Shown one piece after another: positions 12,483 to 22,330 of a DNA stretch of 64,000 nucleotides. The notes beneath the pieces are model-generated. The model ran no database searches and was not told the origin of the DNA. It saw only the letters and a program-made list of their open reading frames with translations. This stretch comes from Gordionus sp. m RMFG-2023 (taxonomy: Eukaryota > Nematomorpha > Gordioida > Chordodea > Parachordodidae). A program made the position numbers and the translations under genes. Location: assembly GCF_954871325.1 (NCBI RefSeq), contig NC_088775.1, positions 59,001,561-59,065,560 on the forward strand. Reading direction: 5' to 3'. Each line of letters starts with the position of its first letter. Position 1 is the stretch's first letter.

Positions 12483-12884
12483 GTGTCGTATTTGTAAATA
12501 CGTGAACGTTTTATATTTTTTTTTTACGCGAAATGCCAATCAACCAATTAAAATAAGGTTGATTGGATAGAAAGATTAGATGTAATATATTATATGTGGA
12601 TTATTATTATATTATTAATGAATTTTTTTTTATAAAAAATTACGGACGGATTTTGATCATTGTTAAAAAAATTAATTTTTTTTATATATAAATTTATTTT
12701 TTTTGAGAAATGAAATTTTCTTTTGAATAAAATTTTTGGATTTATATTGTAGTTTTATTTGTTTTTGGATTTGATAATTTCATATAATTCTACGATTCGT
12801 TTTTTTAGAAAGTTTGATTAAGTTTCTAGGATTTGGTTGGGGTAGATTTTAGATAGGTTTTAGTTTGTGTTTGTAGTTTTTTTT
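12483..12884. mobile_element. Unclassified 402-bp insertion next to the MITE
   Basis: LINE B coding sequence stops at TATATG before the MITE and resumes right after TATATG at 12885-12890. The 402 bases between the MITE's right duplication and this point are therefore a separate insertion flanked by TATATG. It starts GTGTCGTATTTGTAAATACG and ends in a T-rich tail. It has no inverted terminal repeats or coding frame that I can see, so it could be a short retroposon or a fragment of a longer element. Confidence 0.55.
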
Positions 12885-13833
12885 TATATGGGCCATACAA
12901 CAATGGTCCGTACACAACTGGTACTTCAATAGGCTTCACAATAGCCGAGGGAGTTCATCAAGGGTCGGCTCTCAGCCCACTTCTCTTCATAACAGTAATA
13001 GATGTATTAGCACAGTCTATACCACAAACAGTCCTGTGGAATATGATATTTGCAGATGATATTGTGATACTTGCCGAATCCAAGGATGAAATGAAAGAAA
13101 GATTAATGAGCTGGATATCCTAGAAAAGCATAGAATAAAAGTAAATAGAGAAAAGATGGAGTATATGGTGATAGGAGGAGATGAAACAGAGAGCATTGAT
13201 ATAAATGAATGGCAGATATCGGCAATTGAAAGCTGCAAATATCTGGGCTCCACTATACAAACAAACGGCCCAATAGAGAAAGAGATAAAGAGTAAAATTA
13301 ATCAAGGGTGGTTTAAGTGGAGATCTTTATCTGGAGTGCTCTTTGACAAAAGAATCCCACACAAATTGAAGGGAAAAATTTACAGTTCCATAATACAACC
13401 AACTATTCTATATAGTTCGGAAACATGGCCAGCCAAAGAATCAGACGAGAGAAGTCTACAAACTATGGAGATGAGAATGCTGAGGATGATTGCTGGGGTA
13501 ACAAAAAAGGATAAGGTGTGAAGTACAAGAATACTAGGAAGTTTAAAGGTGGTGCCCATTAAGACTAAGATAATGGTAAACAGACTTAGGTGGTATGGGC
13601 ATACAATGAGAAGGCGAACTACATAGGAAATAAGGTTGGGAGTTTGGAAGTGATGGGTAAACGTAAAAGAGGAAGGCCAAAACTTCAATGAGGCCATAAA
13701 GTTAGAGCCAATATGAAGAAGTATAAATTAGAGAAAAGAGATAGTGTGAATAACATAAAGTGGAGAGAGATATTGAAGGAGTTTACCACCAGAATAGGTG
13801 AAAGCTAAAGAGGAAAAAACAAATATGGACATA

Positions 13834-13916
13834 AAATTTATTAGATTTAGTTAGTTGTATTTTTAAGTTAATAAAATCAAAATAAATTTAGTTTTGTTTA
13901 TTGTTATCTTATTTTG
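13834..13916 (+). repeat. 3' LTR of Gypsy-1, right part
   Basis: This is the remainder of the LTR after LINE B. It matches AAATTTATTAGATTTAGTTA and TTAATAAAATCAAAA of the 5' LTR. It ends at the GAGG duplication shared with 2011-2014. Confidence 0.75.
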
Positions 13917-15792
13917 GAGGAATAAAATATTTTGGGATATTTCAATGAAACTGATATCAGGACTACATATAGAGGAGGTCATTATGTTAAGCGGTGACCT
14001 AAACCGACATTTTGGAGAGAAAATTGAGGGATATGAAGGAGTCTATGGAGGATTTAGTTTTGGAATGAGGGTTAGGTAAAGAATACTAAATTTGGTATGG
14101 AAATGGTTGTGTAACATTTTCTTTCTGGTTGTGTAAAAAGTAGGTGGATTATTTGTTGGTGAGGAAAATAGATCGAGGCATAGTGAAAAATGTGAAGGTG
14201 ATATCGGGAAAGAAGTAACTCTAGCAACATCGTTTAGTTATAGGGGACTTATAGTCAAAGATATAAGAAAAAGTAAGAGAAAGTATGTCCCAAAATTAAA
14301 ATTTTAGAAGTTAAAAGAGATTTCAAGATAAGTAATAAGTGGGAATGATCAAAAACTTTGTTGAAGGCAACGGAAGAGATCTGTGGTTGAGAAAGGGCCC
14401 GGTGAGACATAAAGAGACGTGATGGAACCTTGATATAGCCAAGACAATTGATGAGGAAAAATAGATGTTGAAGGTAATACATAAAAACTGACATGACATG
14501 GAAAAATCTATGATAGCAAAAAAATATTTAAAAAATAGTTGCGAAAACGCAAACAAATAAAAGGTTGGAGAGTCTTATGGAAAGATTATTTAATGAAGAG
14601 AATGAATGGGAAAGGCATAGCTGTAGATTTAATAAAGATGAAATTAGCATTAAAGCGTATGTAGAAAAATAAAGCCGTGAGTCCTATGATAGTTGTGAAA
14701 AAAATTCAGGCATCTAAAGACCTGGGAATCAAGTCTCTCACCGATGCGTGCAACCTGATTATTATTGAAGGAACTACTCTGATGATGAGCGAAAAAGTGT
14801 GATAAACCTTCTAAATTTTGAATGATACAGAGCAATCAAACTTTTGGAACATGCAATGAAGGTTTTCGAGAGTGCTAGAAATAAGAATAAGGAACCAAAT
14901 GAAATTGAATGATAAACAGTTAGGTTTTACATGTGGGAAGGGTACTACTGACACTATTTCTGTTAAGGGGCAAATTTAGGAAAGATACCAAGAGAAGGGA
15001 AAGTTTATTTATTGTTTACTCATAGTCATTTAACTGAGTGCTCCTTGAGGTTACAAAATGAGTTAAGAAATGAGGCGTTGACGAATGGCTAATAACCGTA
15101 AGGCGCGAATAATAGTTCAAATAAATAATGTATATAGTTTCGAGGTAACATCTTAGGTCTGTTACTTTTATAATAATGAATATAGTCACTGGAGGGACTG
15201 TAAGACTTCCATAGGAAATATTGTATGCCGACGACTTAGAAAAAGTAAGACTGATTTGAAGAATAAATAGCTAGATGAAGAAGGGTTATTGAAGAAAAGG
15301 GATTAAAAATGAATATTAAAAAAAGGTGATGTTTGGAGGTGAAGGTTTATAAAAGGATCAGGGAAATAGGCATGTGGGCATGCGATTTATTTAGGAAAGG
15401 CGTTGCTGGAAACTCCATTAATTGTGCCTGGAGTCGTCAATGGCTTTACAATAGGTGTAGTGGTGTAAGGGGAAACCTGCTGAAGGCAAGCGTGTTGTTT
15501 GTAAAAAATGTGTAAAAGAAGTGTAAGACCATTGCAATTGACTGGTTTTATTTTGGAAATGGAATAGTTTAGAAAAGGTTGGAGATGATACACTTAGCGT
15601 TGACTTGGCATTGTTGGCAAGGATATAATATGCTTGGAAGAAATTTTGATAGTTGTCTTCAGAAAAGTTTATGCCAGCTGTGTGAGAAGTTGTTTGATGT
15701 ATGACAGCGAGACATGGGCAATAAAGGCGACTAACGAAGCCAAGTTAAAAAGAATAAAGATGAGAATGGTCAGATGAAATGCGGAGAATCTC
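13917..15792 (+). mobile_element. LINE A, central segment: endonuclease end, RT and zinc finger
   Basis: This resumes the endonuclease cut at 2014. The motif MLSGDLNRHFGEKIEGYEG followed by YGGFSFG is the D-x-N strand and the loop after it. Degraded RT follows: ATSFSYRGLIVKDIRKSKRKY, KTWESSLSPMRATL, LGFTCGKGTTDTI and a YADDL-like box near 15220. At 15372-15515 a cysteine pattern CDLFRKGVAGNSINC then W-x3-WLYNRCSG and C fits the PHD/zinc-knuckle insert (C-G-V-C-R-K-G-V-G-x-N-S-I-x-C) of some RTE-like LINEs. SETWAIKATNEAKLKRIKM ends the block. There are many stops and shifts. Confidence 0.75.
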
Positions 15793-15795
15793 TAA

Positions 15796-17456
15796 TAGTG
15801 CGCACAAATTGAGCGTTGTTAATGCTTTTTTAATTTTGCGCTAAAATTTGAAAATGGATATAAAATTAAGTATAATTTATCTCATTTATTAATTGATATT
15901 ATATCATTTATAATATATTAATCGATATTTATATAATTTTAGAATATATTAATTTATATTTTAGATCATTTTAAAATATATTTAAATAATTTTAGAATAT
16001 ATTTATATAATTTTAGAATATATTAATTGATATTATTATTAGAATAGGTTTTTGATGGTTTATCAACCATTAGTTTAAGGTAAATGTATATATGAACAGT
16101 GATAAATTATATTTTATATAGCATGGAGAGTTTCCACATCATGATACAACTGTATCATGCTTATAAAAGTAGTTGAATATGAATATATAAAATTCATGAA
16201 GCAATGATAAAGGACAGAAAAATTAGTGACAATTTTAGTCCTAAAGAAACTACACCAAAGGCTACTGGTTAAAAAATAAATGCACTCATGGGTAAAAGAC
16301 TTTTGGCTCTTTTGGAAAGAGTGCCATCTGAAAGCCAGTAAAATTTATATTTTTATCTATAAATTTAATATTATTTTAGATTGTATCTACAATCAATGGC
16401 AGAAGGCTTGGAAAGTATGAGCCATTCAAATAAATACTTTTTCAAATGTGAAGTATTAAGATTGTATCATACTTTGAGCAATCAAAGGATCAAAATACTA
16501 CATTATCACCAAAAAATTCAACAGAAACAACTTTAAATCAAACATCAAATTTTATCTTAGTGTGTTTATTTTTGTAAATATGTTTAATTATATATATAAT
16601 AAAGTAATATTCCATATTATAGTGTCCATTTTTGAAAAATATATATAAATAAGCAAACTACTCAAAATTTATTTATCATTTTTATTAAAATATATAGATT
16701 ATTATAAATATATTAAGGAAGGATAAACAAATAAATATTATAATAATCAAAATATGAAAGAAAGAGATTGAGTAAACATTTATGAAAATCCAATAAGTAA
16801 AAATACAAGAGGTAACATGATTGAGAGAAGTGTACAATTAAGATTTAATAGTGTATATATATTATAAAATTTGACACAATAATTAATTATTGAGATCAAA
16901 ATTTGAAGCCTTTCTAGGATTTTAATTCATTGACATATAATTTAGCCAATATTATCTTTATAAATTAAATATTATGAAAAGAATAATAGTGTTTGCTTTT
17001 TTAAGATATTGACTATTAATATAGAAAATTTATGTTTTATTGAGCTAACAATATTTTATTTTGACATCACTTTATGTGATTGACCAATTAAATAAAATTG
17101 GGCAAAGCTTCTGGCTTCAAACTCAAATACAGATGGTATGATTATATTATTTTAATAAGATATTTAATTCTCTTACATGTTCTAGTGTACATTTTTATTA
17201 TTAAAGAATTGAAAATGTAATTAAATTATTTTATTTGCATTATTTGTAAATTATAAGTATATGTTCTCCTCATCCTTGTATAATTAAAATAAGCAATTAG
17301 TTGTTAATCTATTAAACTAAAGAAATCCATATTGTTTAATAAAAATTAAATCATCAATTTTAAAACAAGGAAAAAACGTACTGCTCTCAATTTAAACAAA
17401 GATGCGTTGCGTTATAAAACGTACTGCAAACGCAAATTCTCAATTTGTGCGCACTA
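15796..17456. mobile_element. TIR DNA element inserted in LINE A (TAA duplication)
   Basis: The 18-bp inverted ends TAGTGCGCACAAATTGAG and CTCAATTTGTGCGCACTA are flanked by TAA (15793-15795 and 17457-17459). LINE A coding sequence stops at the left border and resumes at the right one, which independently proves the insertion. The 1661-bp interior is AT-rich and shows no clear transposase. A 3-bp TAA duplication is what PIF/Harbinger elements make, but the termini do not settle the family. A similar right-end sequence, TTCAATTTGTGTGC, occurs near 32525. Confidence 0.8.
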
Positions 17457-17459
17457 TAA

Positions 17460-17795
17460 GAAAAAAAATAAGCTAGGAACTTAGAGAAAGGATTGGGATA
17501 GAAGCAATAGGTGATGTCTCGAGAATAAATAGACTGAGATGGTTTGGAGATGTTGAACGGAAGGCAAAGGATGATTGGTTGAAGAGATGCCGTTGGTTAG
17601 ATGTGGAGAACGAGACCCAGAGTGCGACCGAGGATGAAAGTGTTAGATAATGACTTAAAAAGTTAAGTTTGACCCGGGGCGATGCCCAGGACAGTGTAAA
17701 ATAGAGAAAGGCGATTAGAAAGGAAAATGGCCTAGAAAGATAAACCTGGAAAAGGGCCACTGAACAACGAAGAAGAATGTAAATATAATTATATC
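17460..17795 (+). mobile_element. LINE A, 3' segment
   Basis: The plus strand reads GIEAIGDVSRINRLRWFG then VERKAKDDWLKRCRWLDVEN and TRGDAQDSVK-like, GKGPLNNEE. This is the C-terminal region typical of the LINE family seen at 13917-15792 (N-R-L-R-W-F-G-H-V-E-R-K followed by R-G-R-P-R-K-T-W). The end is set where similarity to coding sequence fades. Confidence 0.75.
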
Positions 17796-18644
17796 TATTA
17801 TAGATCAAAAAATCCTGCGACAATCAGTACTATATAAGGGATTGCTAATTGGAATACCATTTCATTTCCGCCTATTTTAATTAATATACATTGGAAAAAA
17901 TTAAAATGACGATTATAAGTATTGTCACCCTTTTGAATTACATTACTATTGAATTTCCACTAAACAGATATAAATATTCATTTTTACTTATTTTCATTAA
18001 AAAACAGTTGAAAAGTTTTAAAATGATGATTATGACATACATTTCTTATCTTTCAAAAGGAAAATTAGAATGAGAGAAATCTTTATTTTCTAATATTAAT
18101 TAAATTACTTTTATTCCTAAATAGAATATAAACATTCAAAAAATCTCCAATATTCATTATCAATTATTTACAATATTTTAGCCAAATTGAGGTTTAATTG
18201 AGCCAATCAAAATCGCTTAATCAATAAAATTCAGCTTAAGCTTAACCAATCAAAATCGGCCTTGTCTATTAACCGACTTAACCAAAAATGATCAGCGAAG
18301 GCTAATCTAAAATAATCGGCTTAGGTTTAGCCTTAGCCAACAAAAATCGGCTATTACTCATCTATACTAAAATGATATTAAGCTTTTCTAAGGCAACCTA
18401 AAAAAAATCAAATTTTTTAAAATATAAACCTAGTCTATTTGATATGATGCTTTTGTATTTAAATTTTTTAGAAGAAATGGCTGCATCGGCGCTTTGAGGA
18501 ATATTACTCTGATCCAAAAAATAGATGGGCGAAGAATTAAATTGTTTAGAATTCTTTGACTGGGGAACTTTGCCTTAACATTATGTTATATAAAACTTAA
18601 ATATAAATTGGTCATTTATTTAAGTTAAATTCTTGTATATTAAC
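17796..18644. other. AT-rich interval with a small internal repeat
   Basis: No gene seen. At 18190-18365 the word AACCAATCAAAATCGGCT and close variants recur about five times, some inverted, like the interior of a degraded MITE. The remainder is AT-rich and unassigned. Confidence 0.45.
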
Positions 18645-18911
18645 CGGCTCTACATGAGCGGAGAGGGGGGGGGGGGTGTATAATTTGCTTCTAATTATTT
18701 AAGGGAATAGGGGGTCGGCATCTAAGAAGTGGGGGTAGGCTAGAGGTAAAATAAATTTATTAGGGGGTAATCTATTAAATATTTAGATGAAATAGAGCAA
18801 GAGTATTGCTAAAAATGATACTTTTATTATAGACCTATAATAATGCAATGATATTGCCAAACACAAATCATATATTGTATACAATCATAGACCTAAACAA
18901 TAAACTATAAC

Positions 18912-19118
18912 TAGTGTTGTTAAACAACCCAATTTGAGCCGATTTAATATTTTGTCCAGAAAAATATTACGCGAGCCTAAAGATTTTGATCATAGTTAGC
19001 ACAAATGTTGGTACATCTATTCGCGAAATCTCGAGACTTAGGCAATTTTTTTTGAGGCTAAAATATCGAGTTAGCTATTTTTAAAAATCGGCTCAAATAT
19101 AGCCATTTAACAACACTA
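18912..19118. mobile_element. hAT MITE, family II (TAGTGTTGTTAAACGGCTC ends), copy 1
   Basis: It begins TAGTGTTGTTAAAC and ends GCCATTTAACAACACTA, with inner words such as GAGCCGATTT and AAAATCGGCTC. Further copies are at 32852, 43451 and 50111. The duplication is unclear here. Confidence 0.75.
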
Positions 19119-19218
19119 TAATAATGAATTCATTAAAAATAAGAAGTTTTTAATTGAATTCATTGTATAAAAATAACTCTTTACATTCACAATATTTAGT
19201 AGCATTAATAATGCAAGT

Positions 19219-19556
19219 CAGAGACCTGCAGAGATTTACACTGCCCGGCCTGTATTTTCTTTGAAAAAATCTTTTCGCCCAGGCACGGTTTTATATTTAC
19301 AGCCCTGGCCCGGCCCAGATTTTTAAAATTTTTCAGGCCAAGCCTGGATTTTTTTAATTTATAATTTTATAGCTAATAATGGCGATTTAAAATCTTTGGT
19401 TTTAAAATATACGACCCAGCCCATGTATAAAAATTTTTCAGGCCCGACCCGAGTTATATAAAAAAAAATCAGGCCCGCTAGGTATATTTAAAAAATTAAA
19501 ATACAGCTAGGTCCGTATATCCGGACCCGACTTAGGGGTGGGCCTGCAGGTCTCTG
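19219..19556. mobile_element. hAT MITE, family I, copy 2
   Basis: The ends are CAGAGACCTGCAGAG and GCCTGCAGGTCTCTG. The flanks ATGCAAGT and ATACAAGT agree at 7 of 8. The interior has alternating GGCCCGGCCC-type words and A/T runs, as in copy 1. Confidence 0.85.
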
Positions 19557-19739
19557 ATACAAGTTATTATTTCTAAAACTTATGAAAGGAATTCAGATAT
19601 TGGGATTGGCAATATAATGGCCATTGATAGAATTATATTATTCCATATAGAGGGTTTATTTATTAGTAAATGGACTCTACAATTGATAGGTCACTGTCAA
19701 CATTATAAATTTTATCACATTCATATTAGATGAATTTCA

Positions 19740-21000
19740 ATTTACCGTGCAATACAGACATTTAGCCATAAATATGATTGTGAATTTTAACAATAATATT
19801 CATCTTCACCCTAAATCTGATAAAAAAAAAATTCCCATTTGCAAGATGGGACAACCACCGTATCTATATTTTACCATTTCAGATGGAGGGATTAATGTTT
19901 TGCAAAATATTTATATATATAAACAATGTAATTTCTGTCATCAGTTCCATCCATTGCGCCCTCAAAAGAAGGAATATTTACAATACAATTCTAATTTCAA
20001 TAACATATTTTCAAGCTATCTATTACTTGATAATGAAAAGGATTATTAACCATACAACTGTTAATTTTAATAACATATTTATTTTCAAAATGCCAATTCT
20101 AACAAATTTAAATAATAACTATACCGAAACCCTACAAATAAACAGCTCATTTGGTATACCACTAATACATTTTATTAGCCTACCAGACCTCAGCACAGCA
20201 CATTATGTAACTCCCATTGTGTAGTAAACTTATTAAAGTAACCAAATTGGAGCTACTGATATCTCATCGAAAATTAAGTGGCCATAATCTTGGGTCCAAT
20301 CTTATCACCAGCCATGTTCGAACCTTTAACGCCTTCTCTGCCCTGCCCTCAATGCAACTAAACAACCCATAGTCACCATTCTCACCTTATTAGCTGATGT
20401 GTTTACTAGCTCAACAGTCCCTATGTCCACTGTGGTGCAAATATTTCCACGTTTGATTCAGCCGACTCCTCAGATGTAAAAATATTTTTAGCGACACCAG
20501 AACCAATTGTCATTTCACGAATACTCAGGGGGGCAAAATTTCAAGTTGCGAGCCACCTGTCGAATAACTTGATTTCCTTGATAAGTAATTATTCTTCTGA
20601 AAAACACTGGCTAGACACCCTGTCATTTTACTACCCTACAAGATACCGATCTTGCCAGTAACAAATCCCTGACACAGCAAATTAAGGATGATACTCCTTA
20701 CCCATTAAGCACATTTCCACATCCTTTAAGGGTGATGACATGGATAAAAATAATAATCACAAAAATGACCTGCTGACCAAGGCCAGGTTAATATCTAAAA
20801 ACTAGATAACTTAAATGTAAAATCCTACCTGGCATCTTCTGACAGCAGGTAGGCTCCATACGACCAAGCAACTTATCAAGCTCTTCTCCTAAAACACCGC
20901 TATTACCTTGGAGCACTCTAATTGCAGCAATATACCTCAAACGACGTTTGAAAGGTTATTCACTCCTTCAAAAGCGCTTCCTCACCTGAGTTTAATGGGT
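19740..21000. other. Unassigned interior of the long family V copy
   Basis: 19747-20224 holds two overlapping plus-strand frames of about 100 residues with repeated NFNNIF-type words and no known motif. 20280-21000 is clearly less AT-rich than its surroundings and could be old coding sequence, but no frame stays open and no motif is convincing on either strand. Confidence 0.35.
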
Positions 21001-21065
21001 TTCGCCCAATATTCCTACAGGATCTAATCGCGTGAATATCCTGTCATGTAGACGCGGATCTTAAC

Positions 21066-22330
21066 GCTCATTTAATAAAATTTCTTCAATCCAATTATAT
21101 CAAAACTTATCAATTTCTTGTTTGCGCTCATTTTTGAATTAGGGGTAAAATAGACTACACCTTTAAAGTTTAAGTGATTTTTTTAACGAAAAGTTAAATC
21201 GAAATATAGTATTAAAATTTATACATGAAATATAGTATTAAATAACGCAATTTTATTCATTAAATTGAAAAATATTATTGAAATTTCATACAGTCATTTA
21301 TAAAATGAATAAAAATATCAAAACGATTTAACAATCGATATTTTCTAAAATATCTATATTCTAGTAGATATTCATGTTATCCCTATCCTTTTATAGTTAG
21401 CTTATAGATCCAGCCAAAGCCTTTCGATTACTTGGGTGCTGATTGATCTGTCATTTGGATCAATAAAATTTTGCGAATGATCGACCCGATAGTAGAAATA
21501 ATTGGTTTGTTCTAACCCATTATATCTTAGATAAATAGATTTAAATTTATTACCACTTTTGGTCTACAGAAAAAATATATTTACATACCTTAACCACGAG
21601 TCAGTCATTATCGTCGAATCTGCATTACATTATCTTTAGCAACAAGCAGTGTGGTATCTTGATCCCTTGTTGTTGTAGCAGTTAGAAATAAATCATTTGT
21701 CTCTAGACATATGCCACCAATAAATTCTCTTAATCCACCCCCCCCCCCCCATATATAAACGCGGCGGAATTAAGAATTCCTATATTTTACCCCTAATACA
21801 AAATTTTGTAGAAAAAACTTTTTTAAAATATCTTAATAAAAATTTGTAAAAAAAACTATTTTAAAATATCTTAAATAAAAAATTAAATTTGTAGGCAAAA
21901 TTCTCCTATCCCCCTCCATCAGAATTAAGAATTCCTATATTTTACCCCTAATACCATATTTTGTAGAAAAAACTTGCGGAATTAAGAATTCCTATATTTT
22001 ATCATTAATACAAAATTTTATAGAAAAAGCTTTTTAAAAATAAAAATTTGTAGAAAAAACCTTTTTAAAATATCTAAAATAAAAATATGTAGTAAAAACT
22101 TTTTTTAAATATCTTAAATAAAAAATTGATATATTAATTTCAAATAAAATAACAAAAAAAATTATAAAAAAAAATATCATAAAAAAAATAAAATAAAAGT
22201 GGCGATAACCCATTTTATTCAAATATTGAATTTGTTTTTTTATTTGTTTAAATTATTACTTTATATTAATTATGGTGCTTATGACATGCTGTAAATGAAA
22301 AAAACAGACAAAGTTAGAAGGATCTTTTTT
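21066..22330. repeat. AT-rich interval with degenerate direct repeats
   Basis: The word GGAATTAAGAATTCCTATATT followed by TTA(C/T)CCCTAATA and AATTTTGTAGAAAAAACTT occurs three times (about 21765, 21923 and 21977). Shorter AAAATTTGTAGAAAAAAC units follow to about 22130. A C-run lies at 21737-21750. The inverse word ATTAGGGGTAAAATAG is at about 21138, suggesting a degraded TIR element. No gene. Confidence 0.5.

Larger units (their letters stand above)
9868..13800 (+). pseudogene. LINE B endonuclease-reverse transcriptase, broken
   Basis: The endonuclease starts near 10035 with LASLNIGTLKGKTRELAS and IACIQETKWKGHKT, so the catalytic Glu is present. GDLNAHV (from 10438) and a QIDYKLISRR stretch follow to about 10780. 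The RT finger/palm begins near 11403 with KARGPDDISIENLKALGD and IPQKWRQSYLVPIFKNKGD. It continues with EKAFNRIPRLIWWALRHK, then across the inserts with EGVHQGSALSPLLF and the catalytic FADDIVILAES (near 13050). The C-terminal part has CKYLGSTIQTNG, SETWPAKESDERSLQ, MRMLRMIAGVTKKDKV and NRLRWYGHTMRR. Several stops and frameshifts separate these blocks (near 10404, 10880, 11091 and 11609, around 12925, and at 13521), so it is dead. Confidence 0.85.
9748..13822 (+). mobile_element. LINE B, near full-length RTE-like non-LTR retrotransposon
   Basis: It lies between the 11-bp target-site duplication ATAT[A/G]GACATA and ends in a short A-rich tail. It carries an endonuclease, a reverse transcriptase and a C-terminal region in one orientation. 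It is interrupted by a hAT MITE (11890-12474) and a second insert (12483-12884). A 5'-truncated relative of its 3' end lies at 56010-56239. Without inserts it is about 3.1 kb, within the range of RTE-like elements. Confidence 0.85.
2015..13916 (+). mobile_element. Gypsy-1, full-length LTR retrotransposon fossil with later insertions
   Basis: A Ty3/Gypsy element lies between two related LTRs: 2015-about 2268, and 9590-9747 plus 13834-13916. It is flanked by the 4-bp duplication GAGG (2011-2014 and 13917-13920) and sits inside LINE A. Parts in order are the 5' LTR, a primer-binding region near 2284, a repeat-bearing leader, gag, reverse transcriptase/RNase H, integrase and the 3' LTR. It is broken many times over and cannot be active. 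LTR divergence looks like roughly one base in ten by eye, so it is old but still readable. Later insertions are a hAT at 5298-7188 and LINE B in the 3' LTR. Without these two its length would be about 6 kb. Confidence 0.85.
18645..21057 (-). mobile_element. hAT element, family V, long copy (opposite orientation)
   Basis: The left end CGGCTCTACATGAGCGG and right end CCTGTCATGTAGACGCGG match the two ends of the MITE at 11890-12474. The flanks ATATTAAC (18637-18644) and ATCTTAAC (21058-21065) agree at 7 of 8 bases. The left 250 bp, read on the minus strand, follow the shorter copy including its poly-C tract (here G at 18665-18674). Two MITEs are nested inside (18912-19118 and 19219-19556). The interior from about 19740 to 21000 is absent from the short copy, is GC-richer than its surroundings, and shows no transposase that I can recognise. 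Confidence 0.75.
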
